A DNA stretch of 10,626 bases from Clostridiaceae bacterium (GTDB lineage: Bacteria; Bacillota; Clostridia; Oscillospirales; Acutalibacteraceae): contig CAJGBX010000041.1 in assembly GCA_904501685.1 (NCBI GenBank), positions 1-10,626 of the forward strand. Reading direction: 5' to 3'. Below, piece after piece: positions 1 to 6,600 of this stretch; position 1 is the first letter of the stretch, and each line of letters starts with the position of its first letter. Position numbers and translations under genes: made by a program. Below the pieces are notes generated by a model, which did no database searches, had not been told where the DNA came from, and saw only the letters and a program-made list of their open reading frames with translations.

Positions 1-15
1 AATTCTGAATTGCAT

Positions 16-51
16 AAAGCGGAGATGTGTTATACACATCTCCGCTTTTTT
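16..51 (+). terminator. Intrinsic terminator of a plus-strand gene left of the window
   Basis: A perfect 15-bp inverted repeat (16-30 with 34-48) closes a 3-nt loop and runs directly into T6-G-T4 on the plus strand. The T-tract orientation points to a plus-strand transcript arriving from beyond the left edge. Read on the minus strand, the stem is followed only by TTTATGCAATT, so it would be a weaker terminator for the thioesterase transcript that ends 7 nt away. It may act in both directions between convergent genes. Confidence 0.85.
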
Positions 52-54
52 GTT

Positions 55-456
55 TTACTTATACAAATGAGCACCGGTAGTGGTTATAACCGCAACCTTG
101 GTGCCGAGATTATCGGTCACCGTCATTTCATAAAAGCAGGTGGTTTTACCGTCCTTTAATACCCTGCTTTCGCAGAAAAGCGTATCACCTTTAACAGCAC
201 TTAAATAACAAATCTGACTGACTGTGGTAACCGTAACACACTCTGAATCAAGATTGGTCGAAACCGCAAAGGTAAAATCGGCCAAGGTATACATCACACC
301 GCCCATTGGATGTCCTATTGCATTCATATGACGTCGGTCAAGCCTTAGACTGCATTTAGCGTAATGCTCACCAACCTCTTCTATTACAATACCGGTGGTA
401 TCGGTCGCATATAAGTCACCCTTGAAAAACTCTCGTGCCTTTTCCAAATCTGTCAT
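55..456 (-). CDS. PaaI-type hotdog-fold thioesterase
   Basis: A small 133-residue cytoplasmic protein with the layout of the PaaI/YbgC-like hotdog acyl-CoA thioesterases, which hydrolyse acyl- or aryl-CoA thioesters as homo-oligomers. The family motif lies at residues 45-60, where N45, G48, the G52-G53 pair and D60 match the Asn...Gly...Gly-Gly...Leu-Ala-Asp pattern around the active site. The usual His before Gly-Gly is Met51, with a His two residues earlier at 49. Length is normal for a single-domain family member and there is no signal peptide. The ATG start is supported by GGGGA 7 nt upstream. It is the last gene of the minus-strand run, 62 nt after the PBP gene, and has a candidate promoter of its own in that gap. 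The substrate cannot be told from the sequence. Confidence 0.85.
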   Translation of the reverse strand: MTDLEKAREFFKGDLYATDTTGIVIEEVGEHYAKCSLRLDRRHMNAIGHPMGGVMYTLADFTFAVSTNLDSECVTVTTVSQICYLSAVKGDTLFCESRVLKDGKTTCFYEMTVTDNLGTKVAVITTTGAHLYK

Positions 457-486
457 TTTTTCATCCCCAAAAATTTTCTAACACTC

Positions 487-515
487 ATTTTATCACCATT
501 TAGTCGCCGTTGCAA
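487..515 (-). promoter_or_regulatory. Candidate SigA promoter for the thioesterase gene
   Basis: On the minus strand, TTGCAA (510-515) is followed by a 17-nt spacer and TAAAAT (487-492), with a TG one base before the -10 giving an extended -10 element. Transcription would start near 480, about 24 nt before the thioesterase ATG. The -35 begins just 3 nt after the PBP stop codon, so the element fills the intergenic gap. This is pattern matching only. Confidence 0.6.
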
Positions 516-518
516 TCA

Positions 519-2099
519 TTAAAACCCGAAACTTTTCAAATTCTCGGTAATTTTTTTGAAAATCGGTGCACAGTCGGCCGAGCCTGACTTTACATCCTCC
601 TTAACTATCACTATAACATAATCGGTGATTTTGCCCTCGAAAAATCCGCAAAACCAACCGTTTAAAACTCTGCGTCCGTTTTCCCTCCAGCCGGTTTGAG
701 CAGTACCTGTCTTACCACCTGCCGAAATACCCTCGCTAAAGGCCGCACTTCCTGTACCGTTTTCGAGAGCATTTTTAAGATACTCCTTTAAGGTGTCAGC
801 GGTGCTTTTCTTGAAGGCCACGGTCGGTAATGACGGTTCAAAGACTTGTGATTTGCCGTCGACTTGTGTTTTTTGCACCAGATAAGGCAAACGGTACTCA
901 CCGTTATTTACTATAGCACAGTATAAAGTAGACAATGCTATCGGACTTAACATTAAATCTCCCTGACCGATACTGAAATTACTCAACTCTGCCGGCAAAG
1001 TATTAAGCTTTTCGAGGCTCGGTATACTGCCCTTGGCCGAAACCAATCCGCCGTTGCAGTTGAGTTCCTGACCGAATCGAAACACCGACGCCGTATTTAA
1101 GGTTTTTTCGGCGCCCAAATATTCTGCCAAGGTATAAAAATACGTATTGCAGGACTGTGCAATAGCCTCCTTCATACCCAGTTCACCGTGACCGCTTATT
1201 TTATGACACTTAAAGGTTACATCCCCTACCGTTACACTTCCGGTGCAACTGTAACGGTAGTCGGAAAGTCCATTTTCAATGGCCGCAGCGGCAATGACCG
1301 GCTTGAATACCGAACCGACATTATATGAGTAAACTGCCCGGTTAATCAACGGTGAATTTGCATCGTTTAAATATTGGGCTAAATTTTCAGGGTCAAAGTT
1401 TGGGCGGCTGCAGACAGCCTTGATTTTACCGGTTTTAGCCTCAAGCACTACCGCCGCACCACGCTCAACCTCTAACATAGCCTGCTCAGTAACATCTTGA
1501 ATATCACTGTCAACCGTTAAAGTTATTTCCCCCGAAGGCTTTGGCTCATTAACCGTAAATTCCATTCCTAAAAGCATCCGCCCCCGAGGGTCGGCGGTAT
1601 AGCTGATACTATATTTTTCATCGGTATAAAGCAGACTGTCATAATACCTTTCAAGCCCCGAAACTCCGTGCCCCTCACTGTCGGTATACCCCAAAACATG
1701 GGTAAGACTGCCGTACCTTATCGGCACAAAAAACGTGTGCCAGCTACCCTTCGTTGCCGGTTGCTTACCCCATACCGTAACACTTTGCCCCTGCCTTAAT
1801 TTATTTATAGAATCGGTCAGCTCTTTTCCTTTGAGCATTTCACTTAAATGCACTGAGGCATAGTCGGTCGGCAAAACGACGGTTGCGGCAGTATAGCCGT
1901 TTGAGGTAAGTGACCGTCCGTTACAGTCAACTATTTCACCTCGGCTTAAAGCCACCGTTATGCTTTTGGTCGATTGCTTTACAGCCGCCTCACTAAGCTT
2001 AGTATCGGTTGCTACCGTTATAACCCGAGCCGAGCACACAAGCATTGCAATTAAAATACACATAAAGCATACCAACGCTCTTTTATAATATGAAGACAT
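519..2099 (-). CDS. Class B penicillin-binding protein (peptidoglycan transpeptidase)
   Basis: A membrane-anchored D,D-transpeptidase of 526 residues that would cross-link peptidoglycan outside the cell. One N-terminal membrane segment (about 7-29) is followed by the class B dimerisation region, with the SRGEIVD motif at 52-58 (Cys59 where many relatives have Arg), and the transpeptidase domain (about 190-526). All three active-site motifs are present: S263-V-F-K266 with nucleophile Ser263, S316-C-N318, and K463-T-G465. Cys285 and Cys298 match a Cys pair common in Firmicute class B PBPs and may form a disulfide. At 526 residues, with no PASTA domain, it is short compared with SpoVD or B. subtilis PbpI (about 580). 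The gene follows the U32 gene by 43 nt, and its ribosome binding site lies inside a hairpin there. Whether it serves division, elongation or sporulation is not shown. Confidence 0.92.
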   Translation of the reverse strand: MSSYYKRALVCFMCILIAMLVCSARVITVATDTKLSEAAVKQSTKSITVALSRGEIVDCNGRSLTSNGYTAATVVLPTDYASVHLSEMLKGKELTDSINKLRQGQSVTVWGKQPATKGSWHTFFVPIRYGSLTHVLGYTDSEGHGVSGLERYYDSLLYTDEKYSISYTADPRGRMLLGMEFTVNEPKPSGEITLTVDSDIQDVTEQAMLEVERGAAVVLEAKTGKIKAVCSRPNFDPENLAQYLNDANSPLINRAVYSYNVGSVFKPVIAAAAIENGLSDYRYSCTGSVTVGDVTFKCHKISGHGELGMKEAIAQSCNTYFYTLAEYLGAEKTLNTASVFRFGQELNCNGGLVSAKGSIPSLEKLNTLPAELSNFSIGQGDLMLSPIALSTLYCAIVNNGEYRLPYLVQKTQVDGKSQVFEPSLPTVAFKKSTADTLKEYLKNALENGTGSAAFSEGISAGGKTGTAQTGWRENGRRVLNGWFCGFFEGKITDYVIVIVKEDVKSGSADCAPIFKKITENLKSFGF

Positions 2100-2140
2100 A
2101 AAAAATCACCCTATTTATTTTGCAACAAATAGGATGATTT
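2100..2140 (-). terminator. Terminator-like hairpin covering the PBP ribosome binding site (possible attenuator)
   Basis: On the minus strand, a 14-bp stem (2140-2127 with 2116-2103, one G-U pair) closes a 10-nt loop. A run of six T (2105-2100), three of which fall within the right arm, abuts the PBP start codon, so the structure fits an intrinsic terminator. The right arm also carries AGGGTGAT (2112-2105), the only plausible Shine-Dalgarno sequence for the PBP gene, with about 7 nt between GGGTG and ATG. The left arm starts 2 nt after the U32 stop codon, so a terminating ribosome would cover it and free the binding site. Whether it ends transcription, gates translation or both cannot be decided from sequence. 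Confidence 0.65.
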
Positions 2141-2142
2141 AA

Positions 2143-3375
2143 TCAAATTTCAGCCTTCATTCTTAAAAGCGAGCCGACGGCAACCGGACGCTCACAGGGA
2201 ATTTTAACCGTCATCATCGGATGAGGCGCCGAATCAATGGCGTTACCCTTATCATCAAACATTTCATCAGCCTTCAAAATAAACGGCTCCTGCTTTGGCT
2301 GAAGACAATCCAGCTCCTGACCCTTTAAAAACTTATTTTTAAGTTCTAACGATAGTACACCGTTTTCCCAATTTTTAACCACACCCGCAACCGAGTAATC
2401 CCGAATATAGCCGGCCGATAAATAGGTTTGCTCAGCCTTAGGCACACCGAAATAAAATCCGGTAGAATAAGGACGGTGGCTGATTTTCTCAAGCTCACCC
2501 AAAACCCAGTCAGGCACCGGTGCTTCAGGGTCCGCAAGACAGCTGTCAATTGCACCTCTATACGCATTTGCCGTAACGGCGGTATAATAGTGCGATTTAG
2601 CTCTGCCCTCAATCTTAAAACTATGCACACCGGCCTCAATCATTTTACCGATATGAGCCGCCATACAGAGGTCATTCGCATTAAGAATATAGGTTCCCTT
2701 ATCGGTTTCGGTAATATCAAAATACTGTCCCGGACGCTTTTGCTCCATTAAGGAATAGCTCCACCGACAGGACTGCGCGCAATCCCCTCGGTTAGCGTCA
2801 CGTCCCGTCATATACGAGGACAGAAGACACCTTGCCGAAAAGGAAACACACATTGCTCCGTGACAAAAGGCTTCAATGTCAAGCTCTTTAGGAGTTTTTG
2901 CCCTGATTTCGGCAATCTCGTCCAACGAAAGCTCACGAGCAACAACCACGCGCTTAGCACCCATATTGTAAAAGGCATTGGCCGTTTCGTAATTCACGAT
3001 ACCTGATTGCACCGAAACGTGCAACTCCTGCTTGGGAGCATATTTTTTGACCAAGCCCATTGTACCGATATCCGAAGCAATGATTCCGTCAACCCCGATA
3101 TCAGCCAGCAGTTCCAAAAATGCAGGCAGCCTCGGAATTTCATCATTATGTGGCAGAGTATTGCAGGTAACAAAAACCTTTACCCCTTTTTCGTGAGCAT
3201 AGGCGGTACCTTTTCTTAAATCGTCCTCGCCGAAATTGGTTGCGGCAGTACGCATACCGAATTCCTCACCGGCTAAATATACCGCATCCGCACCGAAATC
3301 AACCGCCGCCTTTAAACGCTCAATATCGCCCGAGGGACAAAGCAGCTCGGGTTTTTTTAATAAATTTTCTGTCAT
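2143..3375 (-). CDS. trhP: U32 peptidase-family protein, probably TrhP-like tRNA hydroxylation enzyme
   Basis: A 410-residue cytoplasmic protein of the U32 family. Known members YegQ/TrhP (E. coli) and YrrN/YrrO (B. subtilis) are needed for prephenate-dependent 5-hydroxylation of U34 in tRNA; proteolysis is doubtful for this group. The family signature spans 169-204: E169-A-F-C171-H-G, then Cys176, Cys183, R192-D-A-N-R196-G, Cys199 and C203-R-W. Several of these cysteines are plausible Fe-S ligands. The N-terminal half (about 9-160) has the expected TIM-barrel-like start, with ELLCPSGD at 10-17. The length suits TrhP rather than the longer RlhA. It begins 2 nt after the mltG stop without a strong ribosome binding site, so translation is probably coupled. 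The mltG neighbour matches B. subtilis, where yrrL (mltG) precedes yrrM-yrrN-yrrO. The exact tRNA role is inferred. Confidence 0.85.
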   Translation of the reverse strand: MTENLLKKPELLCPSGDIERLKAAVDFGADAVYLAGEEFGMRTAATNFGEDDLRKGTAYAHEKGVKVFVTCNTLPHNDEIPRLPAFLELLADIGVDGIIASDIGTMGLVKKYAPKQELHVSVQSGIVNYETANAFYNMGAKRVVVARELSLDEIAEIRAKTPKELDIEAFCHGAMCVSFSARCLLSSYMTGRDANRGDCAQSCRWSYSLMEQKRPGQYFDITETDKGTYILNANDLCMAAHIGKMIEAGVHSFKIEGRAKSHYYTAVTANAYRGAIDSCLADPEAPVPDWVLGELEKISHRPYSTGFYFGVPKAEQTYLSAGYIRDYSVAGVVKNWENGVLSLELKNKFLKGQELDCLQPKQEPFILKADEMFDDKGNAIDSAPHPMMTVKIPCERPVAVGSLLRMKAEI

Positions 3376-3377
3376 TT

Positions 3378-4721
3378 TTAAGGTTCAACCCACATTCCCT
3401 TGTTCTTAAGCTCTTTAATAACACTGTTATGCTCTTCATTGGTTTTAGAGAAATAGAACTTCATATTTTTATCGGTCACGAAGAAATAATCTGCACTGCC
3501 CTCTTTAGGATAAATTGCCGCCTTTATTGCATCAATACTCGGGTTACAGTAGCCACCCGGCGGCAAGCCTTTGGCTTTATAGGTGTTGTACCTTTCGGTA
3601 TTGTAGGCATATTTTGTGGTCGGGTCGGACTGCAGATATGCCTGCTCACCCCAATTGTCAATTCGGTTCCAGAAGACCGCCGACACCTTTTGCTTGGTTT
3701 CGTAAGTTGCCACCGAAGCTTCCATTTCGATAATCGAAGCCATAGTTATAACATCGTGTAAGCTTCTTCCTGCTCGCTGAATTTCAGCTCTTAAGCCTAC
3801 GGTAACCTTTTTATCAAAGTTATCGAGCATTTTTTTGATAGCCTGCTCGGCGCCGGTCTTGTTGTTGGTTTGATAAAAATAATAGGTATCAGGGAATAAA
3901 TAACCCTCAAGACGGTAGTGCACACCCTGATTCTCCAGCTTTATGGTTTTCAAGAAATCATAGCCGTATTTTTCATAAGTAGCCTCGTTTACCGCGGCTT
4001 TAAACTGTGAGGCGGTACAAACCTTGTTTTCCTCAAGCCGCTTGGCAATCTTATCAATATCATAGCCCTCGGGAATGGTGACCTTGATCTGACTTGCCTG
4101 AGTACCCTGCTTGATTAGCTTATCAACTATATCCTCATAACTGTCCTGTTTGCTGAAATAAAAAATACCGTCGCGGAATTTAGGTGCATAACCACCCTGA
4201 CTTGCGTAAAATCTAAAGAAAAGCGGACTGTCAATAACACCCTTTTTCTCCAGCATTTCAGCGATTTGCTTGGCACTTGTACCCTCTAAAACAACAATTT
4301 CAATGTTTTCCTCGGCAGAGTCGGTATCCAGGCTGACGCCCAAATAATCCATACCGAAATAAAGTATCATTGAAGCGGCACTGATTGAAACAATAAGTAT
4401 TGCCGCCATCCAAATAACCGACATAAGACAGCCCTGTCCAGCCGTCATTTTCTTACGCTTTTTACGCTTTTTCTTTTGAGGCTCTTTTGGCTTTACCTCT
4501 TCGATTTCATCGGCAACAGTACTGTCAATAAAAAAGTCCTGACCGATAATAAAGTCGTCCGAAAGACGGCTGTCGTCAAGAATACCCTCGTTATTATCAT
4601 ACGAGGACACCTTAGAGGATTTTGAAATTTTAAAATCCCCGTCATCTTCGATTTCGTTAGAATATGTATTATTTTTCAAGAAATCGGCTTCATCGCCGAT
4701 TTTGAAAATATCGTTTTTCAT
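3378..4721 (-). CDS. mltG: Endolytic murein transglycosylase MltG
   Basis: A membrane-bound lytic transglycosylase of the YceG/MltG family, which cuts nascent glycan strands and helps set their length. Residues 1-80 form an acidic, low-complexity cytoplasmic tail. Nine basic residues (83-91) then precede one membrane segment (about 98-122). A LysM-like region (about 140-205) and the YceG catalytic domain (about 212-444) lie outside the cell. The catalytic motif A328-S-I-I-E332-M-E334 places the general acid/base at Glu332, by analogy with Glu218 of the E. coli enzyme. L363-Q-S-D-P-T-T and G385-L-P-P-G-G are also family-typical. The start is supported by GGAGGT 5 nt upstream. The next gene begins 2 nt after its stop. 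The tail makes the protein longer than E. coli MltG (340 residues), as is common in Firmicutes. Confidence 0.95.
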   Translation of the reverse strand: MKNDIFKIGDEADFLKNNTYSNEIEDDGDFKISKSSKVSSYDNNEGILDDSRLSDDFIIGQDFFIDSTVADEIEEVKPKEPQKKKRKKRKKMTAGQGCLMSVIWMAAILIVSISAASMILYFGMDYLGVSLDTDSAEENIEIVVLEGTSAKQIAEMLEKKGVIDSPLFFRFYASQGGYAPKFRDGIFYFSKQDSYEDIVDKLIKQGTQASQIKVTIPEGYDIDKIAKRLEENKVCTASQFKAAVNEATYEKYGYDFLKTIKLENQGVHYRLEGYLFPDTYYFYQTNNKTGAEQAIKKMLDNFDKKVTVGLRAEIQRAGRSLHDVITMASIIEMEASVATYETKQKVSAVFWNRIDNWGEQAYLQSDPTTKYAYNTERYNTYKAKGLPPGGYCNPSIDAIKAAIYPKEGSADYFFVTDKNMKFYFSKTNEEHNSVIKELKNKGMWVEP

Positions 4722-4751
4722 TTTTTACCTCCATTTAAAGCTGGGTAAATA

Positions 4752-5375
4752 TTAAAACTGACGTGAAAACTTTCTACGCTGAGTTTCCCTGCGACCCGAC
4801 ACGTCCTTAATCCACTTTTCGGTCACAATAACGTCAACCGGACGGTCAAACCTGCCGTGGTACATATGACGCCTGATATATTCGGAATAGCAAATACCGG
4901 CACAAGAGCCCGAGAACCTTGACATATAGCGGTCATAATAGCCCTTGCCGTAGCCTAAGCGGTAGCCCAAATAGTCAATCGACAGTGCCGGCAGCAGCAT
5001 TAAGCATCCGGTAAAATCCTCAACCACAGGCAAGGCCTCGTCCGGTTCTAAAACTCCGAATGCCCCCGGCTTTAAATCGTCAAACGAAGTGATATAATGA
5101 AAATCCATAAGCCGTGTACCGTCAATACATCTCGGTACTGCCACCCGTTTTCCGTCACGCCAGCAGTTTTCGATTATTTTAAAGGTGTCAACCTCAATAA
5201 CCGTCGAAACGTATACCAAAACCGTCTTGGCGGAGCGGTACTGATAAAGCCGTTGAACGTTGCGCGCAATGCCACTGTCAAGCCGCTGCTTTTCCTCCGG
5301 GTCCATATTCTTGCGAGCCTCTTTTATCGAAGCCCGCAGCTCCTGCTTATACTGTCTTATGTCTATCGGTCGCAT
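4752..5375 (-). CDS. 5-formyltetrahydrofolate cyclo-ligase
   Basis: A 207-residue cytoplasmic enzyme that converts 5-formyltetrahydrofolate to 5,10-methenyltetrahydrofolate using ATP, returning a stored or inhibitory folate to the active pool. Family signatures are the G107-V-L-E-P111 motif and the nucleotide/folate loop at 138-150 (YRLGYGKGYYDRY), a variant of RLGxGxGYYDR. The C-terminus (193-207) is a short basic tail. I chose ATG at 5375 because GGAAGG (5383-5388) sits 7 nt upstream; an in-frame TTG at 5390 would add five residues but overlaps that site. The gene overlaps the DJ-1 gene by 13 nt, implying coupled translation. It shares a transcript with thyX, which uses methylenetetrahydrofolate, so a role in supplying one-carbon folates to that step is a reasonable inference. 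Confidence 0.93.
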   Translation of the reverse strand: MRPIDIRQYKQELRASIKEARKNMDPEEKQRLDSGIARNVQRLYQYRSAKTVLVYVSTVIEVDTFKIIENCWRDGKRVAVPRCIDGTRLMDFHYITSFDDLKPGAFGVLEPDEALPVVEDFTGCLMLLPALSIDYLGYRLGYGKGYYDRYMSRFSGSCAGICYSEYIRRHMYHGRFDRPVDVIVTEKWIKDVSGRRETQRRKFSRQF

Positions 5376-5908
5376 AGCATAGCCTTCCAAAAATGCTTTG
5401 CGGCGGCCTCGCCTTGAATATACTTTACGATTTCAAGACCGAATTTCAATGCGGCACCGGCGCCGCAGGCAGTAATAATATTACCGTCGGTCACAACCGC
5501 CGAATCAAGCACCTCGGCACCTGATAGCTGCTCCTCAAAACCCGGGAAGCAAACCGCCTTTTTGCCCTCTAACAGTCCCTTATGTCCGAGAATAGAGGGT
5601 GCGGCGCAAATAGCGGCAATCATTTTTTTATTTTCAACACAGTAATCAATAAACTGCTGAACCAGCGGACTTTTTTCCAGATTAAGTGTACCCGGCATAC
5701 CGCCCGGTAAAATAATACCGTCACAGTCCTTGTCGGGTGCGATTTCACTATCCATAACGTCAGCCACAACCGGAATTTGATGACAGCTCGTTATAACCTT
5801 ACCGCCTACACCTACGGTATATATTTCCTCCTCGGCACGGCGAATAACATCCAAGGTTGCCAATGCCTCGGTTTCCTCAAAGCCTTGAGATAAAAACAAG
5901 TAATACAT
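5363..5908 (-). CDS. DJ-1/PfpI family protein (DJ-1/YajL subfamily)
   Basis: A 181-residue single-domain cytoplasmic protein of the DJ-1 superfamily. Cys101 lies in a nucleophile-elbow motif (A98-A-I-C-A-A-P104) equivalent to Cys106 of human DJ-1. Glu14 in G9-F-E-E-T-E14 matches DJ-1 Glu18, which tunes that cysteine. The P68-G-G-M-P-G73 loop is also typical. Family members have been linked to oxidative-stress sensing, glyoxalase III and deglycase activities, several of them disputed, so the substrate is left open. GGAGA sits about 6 nt upstream of the ATG. The gene begins 22 nt after tmk and overlaps the cyclo-ligase start by 13 nt, so it is clearly part of the operon. Nothing in the sequence explains why it sits among dTTP and folate genes. 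Confidence 0.9.
   Translation of the reverse strand: MYYLFLSQGFEETEALATLDVIRRAEEEIYTVGVGGKVITSCHQIPVVADVMDSEIAPDKDCDGIILPGGMPGTLNLEKSPLVQQFIDYCVENKKMIAAICAAPSILGHKGLLEGKKAVCFPGFEEQLSGAEVLDSAVVTDGNIITACGAGAALKFGLEIVKYIQGEAAAKHFWKAMLCDR
5383..5388 (-). promoter_or_regulatory. Ribosome binding site deciding the cyclo-ligase start
   Basis: GGAAGG on the minus strand ends 7 nt before the ATG at 5375. It lies inside the last codons of the DJ-1 gene and overlaps the alternative TTG start at 5388-5390, which argues for the ATG. Confidence 0.7.
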
Positions 5909-5930
5909 ATATAGTCTCCAAAATGAAAAA

Positions 5931-6596
5931 TTATTTTATTGCGGATAACACAACTTTCAAGATATCGTCCGAAATATCCTCAATCGAGCGTGGCTTGTCA
6001 CCGTCGGCACAGTTAATTACATTCCAACCGCATTTTTTTGCGGCAAAGGAAGCGGCCTTACGGCAGGCCAGAAGATAAGAATTGTCCTTTTCATGGATAT
6101 CCTTTTTAGACTCGTCACCGCTATAGCGGTTTTCCACCATTTTAGTAGAAACCTCAACCGGCATATCGAGAAAAATCACCGCATCAGGTCTTGGAATTGC
6201 GGTTTTTTCATACTCGGTCTCGTAAAGCCAGTCAAGATATTTTTCCCACTCGCTCTCAGGTAATTTTGACATTTGATGATATGCATTCGACTCAACATAT
6301 CTGCCTGAAACCACAATTCCGCCGTTTGCATAATAATCTGCCCAATGACGCTTATAGCTCGCATATCTGTCAACAGCATAGAAAAGCGATGCCGCATAAC
6401 CGTTAACGGCATCCGGCTTGTCACCGAACTCACCGCCTAAATACATTCTGACTAAGGTGCTGGACGGGTCAGAATAATCCGGAAACGAAATCAGCTTGGA
6501 ATCAAATCCCAATTCCTTTAACCTTTCGGGAAGCAGACTTACCTGAGTCGTCTTTCCGCAGCCGTCAAGTCCTTCAATTACAATTAGTTTACCCAT
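5931..6596 (-). CDS. tmk: Thymidylate kinase (dTMP kinase)
   Basis: A 221-residue P-loop kinase that phosphorylates dTMP to dTDP with ATP, the step after ThyX. The Walker A motif is G9-L-D-G-C-G-K15-T-T17. F38-P39 starts the substrate loop in place of the PGG of E. coli Tmk, as in eukaryotic-type enzymes and many clostridial copies. D76-R77 matches the second Asp-Arg motif. The lid region is about 157-172 (RYSGDESKKDIHEK). One oddity is that the DR(Y/H) motif after the buried strand reads G98-R99-Y100. Glycine (codon GGC) replaces the usual aspartate (GAC), a one-base difference at position 6304. The gene starts 4 nt after thyX, with AGGG in the thyX tail as a modest ribosome binding site. 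A related nucleoside-monophosphate kinase is possible but less likely given the neighbour. Confidence 0.9.
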   Translation of the reverse strand: MGKLIVIEGLDGCGKTTQVSLLPERLKELGFDSKLISFPDYSDPSSTLVRMYLGGEFGDKPDAVNGYAASLFYAVDRYASYKRHWADYYANGGIVVSGRYVESNAYHQMSKLPESEWEKYLDWLYETEYEKTAIPRPDAVIFLDMPVEVSTKMVENRYSGDESKKDIHEKDNSYLLACRKAASFAAKKCGWNVINCADGDKPRSIEDISDDILKVVLSAIK

Positions 6597-6600
6597 TTAA

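Noticed and set aside
2428..2751. 107-codon plus-strand frame inside the U32 gene
   Set aside because: Antisense shadow of a conserved coding region, with no independent support.
3240..3761. 173-codon plus-strand frame opposite the U32 and mltG genes
   Set aside because: It is antisense to two well-supported genes, has no family features and no good ribosome binding site; it is a shadow of their codon use.
5376..5390. TTG start for the cyclo-ligase
   Set aside because: It overlaps the GGAAGG ribosome binding site that serves ATG 5375 and has no site of its own.
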